A stretch of 64,000 nucleotides of DNA from Macquaria australasica. Taxonomy: Eukaryota; Chordata; Actinopteri; Centrarchiformes; Percichthyidae. A program made the translations under genes and the position numbers. The number at the start of each line of letters is the position of its first letter. Position 1 is the stretch's first letter. A model generated the notes under the pieces. That model was given only the letters and a program-made list of their open reading frames with translations. It was not told the origin of the DNA and ran no database searches. The stretch is from positions 496,001-560,000 of the forward strand of contig SEMN01000134.1 in assembly GCA_005408345.1 (NCBI GenBank), read 5' to 3'. This document shows, piece by piece, positions 24,346-36,884 of the stretch.

Positions 24346-25923
24346 TGGGGCTGTATTCAGCATTGTGTGTTCATAAAAGGGAACATAAAGGGAGCTTCAG
24401 AGACAGAGAATCGAAGGCGAAATGAGTGTTGAGAGCAGTAGAGACATATCAATAATGTAAAGATATTTCATCAGTGTTTTGTCTCAGGTTGGCAGCAGCG
24501 AGAGTTGCTTCAGTCTGAAATGACTTGACAGATTCTCCAAAGACAACAAAGTCTTTCTCCTGCGTCGACTCCGTCATTAAGACTGCAGTCTCGTTCGAGG
24601 AGCCTTTGTCGAGTCCATTTCCTTTACGGCTGCTCATTGGACACACACCCACACTCCCCACACCTCACTGTCTCAGTTTCCCCGGACATAATGAGGCGTG
24701 GCAAAATGAGACTGTACCTTCTGGCACTTTTACGATGAAACTTTGTCAAAAAAAAAAAACAAGTTTATGGATATGCCCACTGAATAAGGACTTGTGCTTT
24801 TGTCCCCTCCATCATTTTTTTTTTATACACAGCAGCAGCAGCATTACACAGTCCTGCAGCTATACCACATGAAAAATCACTTTTGCTGTGACAAAAGCTG
24901 CCCCTTCCTTCCTGGCTTCCACCAAATCCAATTTACTCGTCTCCAAACCTCTCCGCCGCCTCTTATGATAATCTGTAGATCTGCGAGACCCATGTTTATC
25001 CCCTTATGGCCAATGTCCTTGCGGACTTGTGATGTGATGACAGACACATTACTCATCAGTCTGTATGTCCAGAGAATAAACATTTGGATTCAACCTTTGA
25101 AATTTAAGAATTTTATATTTTTTTAAACTGAAGTGTAAATTGCACGCAGCAAACATTTAGCAACACATACGGTTGGCTGATACTTTAGAGACAAAAGATA
25201 CACATGATCAGCTTCATCCAGCAGCGCGTCCTTGATTCTGTTTAACTTCACTTCCTGTGGGTGGAGAGGATTTTCTCCCTGTGACTTTTAGAATTTTGTG
25301 TGGGCAACAAACACCATCTCAATTAGTGGAAAACTGCTGCTCGTTTCTGTCCCAGTCGAACTTTGTGAGTTATGCTGATAAGATGGACGTAAAAGAAAAA
25401 CCCTGCCAAGTGCAGCTTTGAACTTTAGAGAGCAAATCAACTGCATTGCAGCCTTGTTTTTTTTTGTTCTTTTTCCCCCTTCTCATGCAGCAGGGCCATT
25501 TTGATATTTTCCCGTCATAAGGATGTGAAGAATAGCAGTAAAGTGGAGAAAAAAGGATCGAAAAGATGACAACAGGATGTGAGAATATTCTTTGCTCTCA
25601 ACTGATTTAATCAAGAAAACAAGGTTTATCTGGATGGAAACGTTCAGACTTGCCAAACACCGTCCTCAAATTAAGTTTACTTCAAAATCGGGTCTCAAAC
25701 GCCTTCACGACACCCACGTCGTGAAAACCGTCAGTGAGAACACAGAAAAGTCTCAATTTAGAGAAAAAAAAAAAAGAAAGCCTGACTGACCTCGTCAGTC
25801 AGAAGTAGAGGGAGGGGAATAACAAATGAGTACATATTGACGACAAATTGAAACACTCAGGAGAAATGTTTGCTGCAGGGCATCAACACAAACCCGGTTA
25901 ACATTGCTGCCTGCAACATCAAG

Positions 25924-25983
25924 GTCACCATAGCAATGAGACCTAGGAGGAGCCCCGGAACCCTGCTGGTTACCAAGGGCAAC
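25924..25983 (+). promoter_or_regulatory. Candidate pair of RFX X-box motifs
   Basis: GTTACCAAGGGCAAC at 25969-25983 fits the X-box consensus (GTNRCC, short spacer, RGYAAC) exactly. A second copy, GTCACCATAGCAAT at 25924-25937, fits with one mismatch. RFX factors bind such sites, classically at ciliary genes. No adjacent gene is evident, so a distal enhancer or chance are both possible. Confidence 0.3.
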
Positions 25984-27399
25984 AGGTCCACTGTAGCAAG
26001 GCAGGACACAGGAGGGTCAGGGGCCACTCGACTGTCCAGCTGCAGACCGAAACCTGAAATCTCCTATTGATCATAAACGGAGAGCTATGGGCTTCACATC
26101 AGTGCAGCATCACCAATCAGAGCTGTTATTCTCTGCAGGGCTCTGAAATATTTATTTCAGTGTTCCCCTTTGAACTACTGAACTTAGTACAGATTGAAAA
26201 TATAAAAGTGTGAGGCTATGTCGAGGTGCTTTTGTTATAGATGGAGCACGTTCTTAAAGCACTGTTGAGGGAAAGTATGTTCAACTTGCTGCTGTTAAGT
26301 ACTCTCACAGCAGAGACTGATTCATCTCATGTCCCTCAAACAAAAGGTGATGCTCTGTGAAGTGTGCTCCAAACAAATCACCTTTTTTTCCCCATTTCTG
26401 GAAAAATGTCATTAAGAGTTCAGTGCTCGCTTCCATGAAACATAAAAAAATGATATGAATGAATCAAATTGATGTTCAAATTGTAACTCGTGTACCAATG
26501 TTGCGTTTTTACGTTCTGGTTAGCCTCCAGTTTGTGGCTTTCTGTTACAAATGTTCTTGGTCTTCACAGGCAGAGTAGTACTTCCCATGTCTACTAAACT
26601 GACTTTGAGGTGTAAGTTTAAGTTGCTCTGCAGGATTTTGAAGGGTGGTAGTCACCAATTTTCCCTGCTTGCATTATTTACTCGGCACCAGCTCTATTAA
26701 AGCCCCAGTGACTGGATGCAGAGAGGGAGGGAATCAGCAGCAACGATTGCCTAGATTTATGCTGAAAAGGTCAGGCCATTTATTATTGAATTTCCTTGTT
26801 TTTTTTTGTTTTGTTTTTCTAGAGATGTCTCCAGCGACTGTAACGCACAGCGCTGCTCTTTCAGCACCGCCAACATTTGCTGTAATCAACATCAAATCAC
26901 TTTACCAATAAGTTTTCTGCAGTTCCACCAAGTTTGTATAAAGTCAATGATTTTTTTCTCTCCCCGCTGGCTACTGGAGAGAAAACCCCCAGAAAATTAA
27001 AGAATGAGATGTGATTTATGCTTTTTCTTTTACTCCATTAACTTTGGCGCAAGTGAATATGTTAGCAAGAGGTGGAGGGACACATTCACCCAGTAGGTGT
27101 AATTTTCTTTTTATTTTGTCACTGACATTTTCAAAATCTTTTAGTGTCATTAAGAGTGACTGCAGTTTGGTCTCTAAGCTTTAAAGTTGAAGCTTAAAAC
27201 ACAAATCAGGCTGTATTTTAGCTGCATATGAAGAGCCTTTCATCATTACGGCGTGTCCTTGAGCATTTAATGAGCAGTATGATAGTCCTGCAGCATGGCC
27301 TCTGGTCCACTCTGACCTACACCAAAGCTTGTTTGAGGTATTTCAACCCAACAGAAAACAATATTGGAAATGCACTAAAGGAAAACTATGCTTTATTAC

Positions 27400-27645
27400 A
27401 ATTTGGATATTGTTTTCATAGCCTCCACCATTTATTCTATTGGTTAAAATATCATTGTACTCCCTGAAGTAACTGCTGAGATCTTATATAATGCTATGAC
27501 ATTGTGACAAACGCGAGCAGTCAGACAATCATTTGTAAAAAAAAAAAAAAAAAAATTAAATTAAATTAAAAAAAAGCCAGTTTTGCCAAATTACCTACCA
27601 CTTTATATAGAGGTAAAACAGAAAGTGAGCACACCTGTAATGTCG
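27400..27645 (+). repeat. Dispersed repeat family C, copy 1
   Basis: Shares with 41831-42058 the blocks ATTCTATTG, CATTGTACTCCC, GCTGAGATCT, then CTACCACTTTAT, GAGGTAAAACAGAAAGTGAG. The copy is interrupted by a 20-nt A run (27537-27556). It is non-coding. Confidence 0.65.
27537..27556 (+). repeat. A20 homopolymer
   Basis: Twenty consecutive A read directly, followed by TTAAATTAAATTAA. It sits inside the family C copy and may mark an insertion with a poly-A tail. Confidence 0.95.
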
Positions 27646-30600
27646 CTAATAATTCCTTATTGCACAGGAAAACGGTGAGATCACACAACTACGACACAGA
27701 AGGTAAATGATGTTCACAGCACACAGTCAATAGTTTTACTGTTTGCCATCTGTTTCTTATCCAGGTACATTTGACTAACCTCTGGGTGTGTTTACAACCT
27801 GTCAGATCGTCTGACAAGTTGTCATTAGCGACATCACTGCGTTCCTAGACCTCAGCAACAACTTTGACGAGTTTAATATCGTCATGACTGAAGGCCGGAG
27901 CTACGAAAATTAAACTCATGTTATAATAAACTGTAGTTTTTCCTTTAAAGACACAGTGAATTAAAAAATAAAAAAACAAAAATTTTTCAAGTTCTCATCC
28001 GATGCCTTTGAGCTAATGCCGCATTTTTTCTTGATATGTGCCAAATATGTAAAACAATAAATACATTTTTTTTTGTGCTTTTGTTTAAAAATGCCTTTTT
28101 TTTTTCTTCCTGTAAGCTAGCAGAGTGAAATCATAGCATAAGGTGTGTGTTTGTGTTTCAGTGGGTTACTTTATATTGCACTGTACTCACCCACTTTTGA
28201 GTGATCTAATTAAATCTGAAGGATTGATCATAACTATACCCCGGCAGCCACGTTTAGTTTCAGTCAGAAAAACGTCACATTAGAGGATGAAGGATGAAGA
28301 TGCTCCAACTGCGATTTGGCGGCGACTTTAAAGTCATTTCAGTGGCTTGGGAGTCTTTAGAAATGCAACAGCTGGCATAACTGCAGTTTCTGTCCTCCTC
28401 AGACTTAACTTTGCGTCATGTTCAATGAAAAACTGCATTGAGCGGAGAGATCAGAGTGAGCATTAACATGACGGTGGCAGCCTCGCTGTGCTCCTGTTAC
28501 AAATGATGCCAGCAGAACGGCTCTGCTGTCACAAACAACCACCTCCTGATTGCTACTTCTGATTGAGACGGAAGACCAGGGCTGTGCCTTCATCGCCATT
28601 CCCCCCCCTCAAATAGGAGTCATTTGTTGCCACAAGGCATCACGCCTGAGAAGAGCTCATGAGGAGGAGAATCTGCGATAATAGATTTGTGGTGCCATGC
28701 CTCCCCGACTCCAGCAGCTGAAAAATGTATGCAATTAAATTTCTAATTTCAGTGGGGCAATCAGGTCAGATCTGTCTGACTTCATTATCAAGAACAAGCC
28801 TTGTTATTAAAATCAATCAGATGAAGACTTGATTCGTAATAGTGACTCTGGCGTTCAGTCGAGCCGTTTTCTGAGATTAGTTAGCTTTTTTAACCTCGAC
28901 AGAACCTTGAAATAACCTTTGAGTTAAAATATGGAACACAACACACACAATTATTTTACACTATATGTTAGAAGTTAGGAGCTACTTACACAATCTTTAA
29001 AAATAGAGGGATGTCGATAAATGACCTGCACCCACTTTCAGTATCTTTGCAAGAACTATAAACTAACTAATGCTACAGATGCAATTAAAATCATAAACAC
29101 AATTTTAGAATAGTGACAAGATAAAGATGTACAAGCTAAAATAATCTGGGAACCATTAGCTAATCAGTAATGGGGGAAGATATGTAGTTTTTGGAGAGAA
29201 TATGCATGAAAAATACAGATTTTATATACAGATATTAAGTGTGTGTGTGGGGGGGGATGTGGATACCGTCCTTCATCGTGGTTTGCAGTTTTCATAGCTA
29301 TGACTTAGCTTAAAGGTGCCCTCAAGATAAACAAAGGTTATGTTTACATTCAGTGTTACTCCCCAAAAAGCAGAGTGTGTATCTTTGAGCTCTATCAAAC
29401 ATGTTGAATGTTTTTCCTTCCTCATTAAACATTTGCAAAGCCAACGTTTCCAGCTGATGTTTACATCCATGTTTACTTACTAGCAGTCTTCTTCTTTTCT
29501 GCCTTTGTTGGCGCTTTGTTGCTGCATATCTTGGCGTGTTACCGCCACCTGCTGATCAGTGGAATAGCGTGAAACCATTGGTAGGACTGCGTACCGCATC
29601 CCGCCGGCATGCACGAGATAAACAAAACAGGGACCCAGTCATGGAAAAACTGCTCCATAACGCTACTGAAAACCATCATATATGTTTTCTTCAAACTACT
29701 GAAAATTGTCTCTGAAGGGTTTAAAACAACACTCAAACAATGCATGCTGGGAAGCCTGCTTCAAAGAAACGCATGTTTATAAGTTCTGAAGAGGTCTGAA
29801 AATAAAGACTAGAAATTTAAGTTGAATTAACTTATTGACAAAAGATTAGTTGATTCCACTAAATTCCTGGATGATGTTTTACAGTGTGCATGTTTACTTA
29901 AAACTTTCTGCTTTGAAATTTATAGCTAAATTATGGTTACAGAAATCATGTCCATGCAAATGACATTTAAGCTTAAGAGGGAACTGGTTCCATGTTGAAG
30001 AAGAAACGCGTGTCTGAATTTATTTATGTAACAGAGTATTTTGTCTTGAATAATAAATATGTATTTCAAGATGACAATGAAAAGGTCAAGTATAAAGAAG
30101 TATGGTTAAAGTGGGCACAAACAAAACAATGTCAGCGCACAAGCTGGTTTGGACTCCACAGCCCATCCTTGCACCTCTGATCGCAGAGACGGAGAGAACC
30201 ACATAAATGCATTATTCAAAATGCAGATAATATTGAGATGATAATGACCTGCAAGTCGTCTCTGCTGATTTAATATCGCTGTGGAGCTCAACGGCTTCCA
30301 GCCTCCCAACACCTGCGCCAGGAGAGAGTGAGCCACACAATCTTTGCTGCACCACCTGTGCTCATGCAAGGACGAAGAGTGTGTTTACATTTCCTGATCC
30401 ATACAGTCGCAGCGCTCCCCCCTCTTCGTGCCTCCTCCACCTCCGGGGGAACAAACACACCCAGAGGAAACACATTATTGATGTTCCTGGATCTGCCTTT
30501 TCATGTGTTTGTGTGTGTTTTCTCAAGCTTCCACCCCAGCAATGTTTTCACAAGGAGAACAATGCAGAAACCCCTGCAAAGAGAGAACATTTTGCCTAAG

Positions 30601-33374
30601 AGGTTTGGAATAAAACGGGTTTCGGATATTAGATCAGGCAGCCGGTAGCTCAGTTTGAGAGGATGGAGGATGAATTTAAGTGAAAGGAATTTAAAGAGAG
30701 GAAAAACATGTATAAATGTGTCTGCTGTTGCCGCTCCTGCACCTGCTGCATGAGAGCGGCGATGTCTCAGCGGCAGCAACCTCGTGACAAAAAGGTGAGC
30801 GAGGCTTTGATGAGAATCAGCCAGCTTTCATGTGCAGCCAAAGAGGAAGAGAGCCCTGGGAGTACAGCTCATCCATCTCTGCTATAAGGAGAACAGTCCC
30901 CTCAGGCACCAACAGACAGGAACTCAAAACACACACAGGCCTGATTTCTTACACCCTCGTGTGTTATATTCCACTGACTTACATTTATTCTGACTTCACA
31001 TCTAAATTCTCGGTGCTGCATGACTAAACACTGCCATCACCCTAATCTTAAAATAAGCACAAATTCTGACACTCGGGCCTAAAAATAAGCCCTTTCACTG
31101 CATGGGAGCGCAGTGAACACAGATTTCAGACAAACTTCCACAACACAATAGTTCTGAAATGAAACACTTTTAGTCAGAAATAAAAAAAATGTAAAAAAAA
31201 TTCCCCGGATGTTGAATCATTTCTGTAGCGTCATCCACTCTTGGCTACGAGAGAGACTGCCCCTCATAAACATATAGCAAATAAATAAAAACTGACAATG
31301 CACCAGTCAGCTCTTGTGTGCTAATGTGCTGCATGTGAAAGCTGCAGAGTAAATCATTCCTACAAACACTACAGTGGGTGATAAACAGTGCAGATGGGCA
31401 ACCCTCCTTAGCAACAGGCATCAACGTGGGCAACAAGGTAAGAAAAAAAATACAATTAAATGTTCCCTGGCAACGAGGTTTTCCTATGGGATTAAAATAA
31501 AGGAGCAATGATGAGCATGTTTAAAAATCTGATGGGAAATTATCTTCATTTCCAAAACCCTCCACAGGGAGGTCAGACGTCAACTACGAGCCGGCGTGTT
31601 TAAGAGCTGATGGAAACTGTTGCTCAAGATGTCTGGTGCAGGGAACAGCACATTACCGTTAGCAAGCAGCAAAGTGGACACATTTTCTGATTCCTGTCAG
31701 GAGCTGTGGATAAATATTTGTTTGTCTGGAGGCAGATGGATCTCAGAAGTGAGTTTAAATTTCACAGATAAAGTTCTGAAACTAAGCTGTGATGAGGTGG
31801 GCAGACACCGCTTTTCTTTTAATCTTGCACGTTGCGTTAACTCACGCTACACGCTGTAATTGCCTTTGTGCGCAGCCAGAACCTGCAACTTTAATGCTCA
31901 CGCCCTACGTTAGGAATGGAAGCCCCACATCGGTTTGGTCCATTGTTTATTCAAGTTTATTCAAATAAGATGACCATGTCCAATGTTGACAAAAAGAGAG
32001 AAAGACCGTGTTACTTAGTGCAATTCAGCTATGAATGGAAAAGTAAGAGGAGAAAAAGAATGATGGCTGGACATGCAGAGTATGGCGTCTGTCCTGCATC
32101 GAAGTTCAGTTTTATATCACAGCAGGCTCAATGCTACAGTTTTAGCTAGTTTTAATATGTAAAATACTACTCCAATGATATTAAAACAAGCCTGCTACAC
32201 TTTATTTCGGAGCCATGTTGGAAATCGGACCGTGGAACTGCTCAAACTGCAAGACAGCCGATCAAAATTTCTGACATGCCAGGCGTTAATCAGGCGTTGT
32301 GGCCCCCCCCCCCAAAACTAACGTTTCTAAAACTAGACGGGCCGAATCCACACAGCGTCTGCCCGGCTTTAGAGGGACAACCCGTGAAGCTCATTATTTT
32401 TAATTAGCCCCACCTTTTCAGTCTCGTTACCTTTCTGCCAGCCCATGCTGCTGTGAAACTGACTTAGTGGGTAAAACACACGAGCATAGCACACAATCAC
32501 GTCCCCTGCTCTGTGGTCAAAGATTAGGGTTGGTGAACCAGATCTGCACAAACCTGTCATTTTTTGGTGTGTATTACACCAAAACAAGAGATACAGAAAA
32601 TCCTGAATAAAGGAGTGTAGTAGCATAACAAATGCAGATGTTCCAATGCAGGTGTATTACATGACACAATTAAGCAATTAACACATCATTTATACTGAGT
32701 CCAGACTCCACATCTTAGATTCAGATAGGTCTGGTTTTGAGCTCATTAGGTCGACGAACCAACTCCTAATAATTGCATAACAGTAGGAGCTGGAAACGTG
32801 AATGAATTTGCAATGTCTTGTGCTGATTTTCTCGAAATTTGGTTAAAATGTGTGCCACATTTGGATGGAAACCTGGCTACTGACTGCTGTTACCACCCCG
32901 TTGGAGAAATAATCAACCAGTCAGAGCTTAGTGGGCGGGATTTAGAACGCGGACATCTTCTTCCTCCATAGCTAGCTACATCCATGAAAAATAGCAACCA
33001 GTGTGGATGAAATCAACGCAGGTGAACAAGTTGTTTTCAAACCCACGAACGACAATAACAACTCTTAAATCTTTATGTTCCTTTGATCAATGTGAAAAAC
33101 TAGCAACTGTTACTGCAGCTTCTGTGCTGACTGAAAGCGACTTCAGCAGGATGGACACATTACTCACTACTGATCGGTTTGGGCAAAACAAAATAACACC
33201 CCCCCCTGGCAAGAAATCCACTGACATGAATACAATGAATGAAGTAATATATAATGGCAATTCATTCTGAACTTCATGTCATTCACTGTGACATGTACAA
33301 ACATGCAGCAGGATCAAGATGGCAAGAGGATGTAAATCCTCCATCCACAGGGGATTGGGTGGTTCAATCAGTAT
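27646..33374. other. Intergenic DNA, no gene seen
   Basis: A long stretch without supported exons or repeat copies. Short open frames at 30288-30648 overlap on both strands and look like chance frames in a less AT-rich patch. A cluster of GGCAAC half-sites lies at 31396-31475. Confidence 0.45.
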
Positions 33375-33424
33375 GTAATGATTATCTGGCCCTCATCTGG
33401 TGATGAGGGCCAGATAATCATTAC
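33375..33424. repeat. Perfect 23-bp inverted repeat with 4-nt loop
   Basis: The left arm 33375-33397 (starting GTAATGATTATCTGGCCC) and right arm 33402-33424 (GATGAGGGCCAGATAATCAT then TAC) are exact reverse complements around a TGGT loop. The arms contain no simple repeat. No flanking features of a transposon were seen. It lies about 0.5 kb beyond the inferred rngtt polyadenylation site. Confidence 0.95.
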
Positions 33425-33904
33425 CTTCCTAAGAAACTTTACGTTGGTTTATGTTGATTGGTCACCCATCTGTAGCTTGATTGTACTGTTTGTACTCCTT
33501 TGTGGTTAGTTTGTTGAGACTGTGTAATCATGTTGTCATCTCCCCGCCCCCCCCATGTGGCCTTTAAAGCAAAAGTCCACACAGATGGGCTTCCTCTGGA
33601 CAAAATTCTGCTAACTGAACTCAAACCCAGAACCTGTGCAGCTTTGCGTTAATCTAAGTGAGATCTCTGATGCTGCAAACTATTTCTGAAGTGTTGTTTC
33701 CCGATTTAAATGCATTCAGACGGCAGACTGAGCTTTGATGATGTTTACTCTTCCTTCAGTACAAATAAGGAACTAGTTGACGAAACATAAACACGGTCTT
33801 CATTGTCAGGTGTTAATTGTAGCCACAACAAAATCCCTGTTGATAAATACCAATTAGCTCAGACTTTAAAAAAGATAAATAGGAAAACAAAAACAAAACA
33901 AAAA
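33425..33904. other. Downstream flank of rngtt
   Basis: No exon is seen. On the minus strand the sequence immediately after the inferred cleavage site is T-rich (complement of 33876-33908), as expected for a downstream polyadenylation element. Confidence 0.5.
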
Positions 33905-34164
33905 AAAACTAAGTATCATGTTTTTCATTTTAATAAGAACACCAGCAGTTAAAGCTACAAAGAAGTCTACAAGGTAAATGAATGATGTTGAGGCAGTCAA
34001 TTTAAGGTTTCTCAAGTCCTTACATGTACAGGCTGATAAAGCAAATGTGCTGAGGGTAAGAAAGCCTTGAAATGTCTGTTTTCTGTAGGGTGGGGGGGTT
34101 GATGTGGCTGGTGATGTAGATGTACACTGTGACTGTAGAGCAGTCCGGAAAGCCCAGCTGTGGG
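33905..34164 (-). other. rngtt: rngtt 3' UTR
   Basis: Follows the stop codon directly. A variant poly(A) signal ATTAAA lies at 33934-33929 on the minus strand. About 20 nt later a T-rich element begins, so cleavage near 33905-33915 is likely and the UTR would be about 250 nt. The exact end is inferred. A longer UTR using another signal is possible. Confidence 0.6.
33929..33934 (-). terminator. rngtt: Candidate polyadenylation signal (ATTAAA)
   Basis: This is the commonest variant of AATAAA. It is the only good hexamer I found in the first 300 nt after the rngtt stop and is followed by a T/GT-rich stretch. Confidence 0.55.
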
Positions 34165-34325
34165 CTACGGGATGGCCCGGTTGGGTCTCTTTGGAGGGGG
34201 AGGGGGCATTAGCTCAGAGTCTGGGTCTGGCGGGTGTTTCCGGTTCTGGACTGCCTGAGCACAGCGGTCCACGTACTCCAAGAGGATTTCCTTTGTGACG
34301 GGCTCCTGGATGCTTTTACACACAG
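34165..34325 (-). CDS. rngtt: mRNA capping enzyme (rngtt), last coding exon
   Basis: The terminal exon of the nuclear RNA 5'-triphosphatase/guanylyltransferase that adds GMP to nascent RNA polymerase II transcripts. The acceptor is TTTCTCTCCCCAG|CTGTGTG at 34326/34325. The first two bases complete an Ala codon begun in the previous exon, and then 52 codons follow to TAG at 34165-34167. The peptide VCKSIQEPVTKEILLEYVDR is the C-terminal helix after the OB fold. The tail DPDSELMPPPPPKRP is the signature C-terminus of vertebrate RNGTT and leaves no doubt about identity. The overlapping plus-strand frames here are shadows. Confidence 0.95.
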
Positions 34326-34925
34326 CTGGGGAGAGAAACAACACAGTGTGAATAGTGTTTGTTGTCTTTATCGTAAACTGCAAACTAGCTCACTACCTTA
34401 CCTTACTAGAGTTATCATATCGTTGGCTAACAGCATTATTTTGTGGGGTTACAGCTGGCCTTAGAAAAAGCCCCATTCAGGACTGAAATATTCACCGTGT
34501 AGCAACCCCCCACTGTGTGAAAACCAGGATCCTTAATGCTACTAAATCGGAGCGTAGGCTAACGTTAGCGCTATTGAATTCTGGGAAGAATCCTCGCAAA
34601 ACTCGTTACCTGAGATAGCGTTATGTTTGCCGAACTCATTGGTTAGTCTTCATTCTCAGATCCCTTTCTCTTATAGAAGTGAAATGTGTTTCAAAATATG
34701 AGCAATAAAGCATAAATCTAACCACGTTTGAGAATAGTATGTCTATTGTAAGCATCCAAGAACAAAATAACTTACTTTTTCTTTTTTTACTGTACAAAAA
34801 CTAGAGCTAACTAGCTACCCTGCAATACCTGGGACAATATTTTTAACTGCAGGTGTGTCCTGATTTCTCACCATCTCAGCCGCTATTCTCTGTACCAACG
34901 GAGAACGTTCACAAACCAGGATAAG

Positions 34926-35086
34926 GTGTTTACATGCCACAGTATTCTGGATTCTATAGGATTATTCCAGGTAGCATATCCAGGTTTCTCAAAACCAGGA
35001 TACGGTTGCGGTTTATATGCGCAAAACATAACCAGGACACTCCAAAACCACGATTAGAACCAGGATACTAAAGCGCATGTAAACAC
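34926..35086. mobile_element. 161-bp MITE-like element
   Basis: The ends GTGTTTACATG (34926-34936) and CATGTAAACAC (35076-35086) are perfect 11-bp inverted repeats, and imperfect inverted similarity continues inwards (CAGTATTCTGG against CCAGGATACTA). AACCAGGATA-type words recur internally. It is non-coding and lies within the last rngtt intron. Confidence 0.65.
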
Positions 35087-35274
35087 AGCAAGCACAGCAA
35101 CGGTAACCAAGGCGGGCGGGGTTTAGCCAACAGCCTATCAGCACATCCATGACCATGCCATGATTCCGACAACACGAAGGTGAGTATGAACTAGTTTCTA
35201 AATAGAACAGTGTTGTTATCAGCTTGGGGACAAAAGCAGTGCTATCTGTCTAGATGTTAGATAAAAGGTGCTTT

Positions 35275-35505
35275 TGCCATGTGGGCGCCAAGGCTGCACA
35301 ACAGCCTGCCTGGGGATCTAAAGCTCAATAATTCAGGATTATCTTTTCTATCTTCTTCTATCAATTCAATTCATTCTTTAAATGTATTTTCTCTCGCTTG
35401 TGCTTCTTGTTTTTATTGCCTCAATTTGTACTTTTATGTGCCTCCTTGTACAGCACTGTAAAGTCAGCATTTAGATAAATGCTACACAAATAAGGTTTAT
35501 TACTG
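35275..35505 (+). mobile_element. Degenerate L2/CR1-type LINE 3' end
   Basis: The frame beginning APRLHNSLPGDLKLN resembles the conserved LWNSLP motif near the C-terminus of fish L2/CR1-like ORF2. It is followed by CAGCACTGTAAAGTCAG and AATGCTACACAAATAAGG, the usual 3' UTR end of such LINEs. Only the last few hundred bases survive. Confidence 0.5.
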
Positions 35506-36884
35506 TGGCAAACTATTATTTTTGCATTCTTTCTCAGTCTCGCTCTCTTTGTTTTTCTCCATTTGTTCCCTCAAGAAGCTGTGCAATTTTCATATGCAGG
35601 ACCATTTAAGAAAAAAAACGTTTGTTCAGAATTGAAATCCAAGTTAATCACTCTGTTTTTCTTTTATTGAACTGTGAAACTAAAATTACTTTTACAATTT
35701 CAGATGAAATACAGCTCAGCTACTATATAACTTGAAGACCTTTACCTTTAAGAGATTTGTGAAGATTAAAAACTGTTACCAGTATATCAATATAATTTAA
35801 CAACAAGAATCTTTGATTGGACACTTGCAGAATAATAATAATAAGCTGGATCTCAAAACGATTCATTTTATGCTCTCATTTGAACACAATACACATATTT
35901 GCAGCACAACAAAGCAGGGCATGATGATGATGTTACTGCAGCTCTGCTTTACTACCCTAATGGCTTCAACAACCTTTTTATGATCTTTTTAAAGCAGGAT
36001 TAATTGTTTTGTTTTTTTTGCCACATGGGGCAGTTGAGCAAACTAAACATATTATCATCTTATAAAGTTGTCACGGTGAACAGGTTAGCAAACAGTTGCT
36101 TATTTACACATCCAGACAATACTAGCATTCATTTGGAGTTGTGTTTTCGAGCCACCTGATGAATGCAAGTCCAGTATTCACTCTTGTTTTAGCTCTGTTT
36201 TTGGTCTCCACCAACTCTTGAGGGTAATATCTGTCTTATTTTTGCTAACTTTGTCTGTCTGCTGTTTGGTGATGGGTAGTTAGTGCACAGCGGGTTTATC
36301 AGAGCTGCCTGTTGTGGCTTGAAACCAGGTTTTGAGAGCATTGAACACAGTTTGGTGGCGGACAGGAAAAACCCAAACAAAGAGCTGAACGATGCTAAAA
36401 AGCTTCTTAAAACTGAGGGGAGCTGCAGAGTCAGGTGATAATTATCTGTGGGTTTGTTACTACAAGCGACCCCTTGCACATACACACAGTCATTTGATCC
36501 ACTGCATATAAATATTGAGGAGTGCAGGTATAAAATACAACCTCTTATAAATATGTAATCGTGTTGCAATTACTGAATCTTTCTCAAACGTTTTTGCACC
36601 AGATGTCAGTTTTCTCTATTCAAAGTTAGAACATAAACAAAACAGCTCGTCCCAAATCGCTGAAAAGAGCATTCTGGGCACCAAATACAAGGCCAGACTG
36701 TCTTAACACACAGACACACACATAATCTCTCACAATACAGAAATCAAACTAAGACAGGAGGCTGATGTGAAATATAGATACAATGAGCCATTAATTGCAG
36801 GTTGGCTGGTTGTTATTCAGTCAGATAGAGGAGACAGAGAGATATTAATAATTAACTGTTGGACAGAGAAGGACAAAGTCTCAC

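Larger units (their letters stand above)
23807..27399. other. Intergenic DNA with possible regulatory islands
   Basis: No gene is seen. Two stretches stand out by motif content: 24130-24345 and 25924-25983, listed separately. Confidence 0.45.
34326..36884 (-). other. rngtt: rngtt intron (2.6 kb), last
   Basis: GT donor at 36884-36883 and AG acceptor at 34327-34326. It contains a 161-bp MITE-like element (34926-35086) and an L2-like LINE tail (35275-35505). The rest shows nothing recognisable. Confidence 0.85.

Noticed and set aside
30288..30648. Open frames on both strands of 60-106 codons.
   Set aside because: Mutually overlapping frames on opposite strands, low-complexity residues and no acceptor or donor at sensible places.
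30638..30662. GCCGGTAGCTCAGTTTGAGAG resembles the 5' end of a tRNA (A box).
   Set aside because: No B box, anticodon arm or acceptor-stem complement follows. A similar word at 42122 belongs to repeat family B, so it is not a tRNA gene.
34104..34464. Plus-strand open frames overlapping the rngtt last exon.
   Set aside because: They are antisense shadows of the capping-enzyme exon and its intron.
35279..35461. A 60-codon open frame starting MWAPRLHNSLP as a small gene.
   Set aside because: The LHNSLP word and the following 3' end mark it as a LINE remnant.
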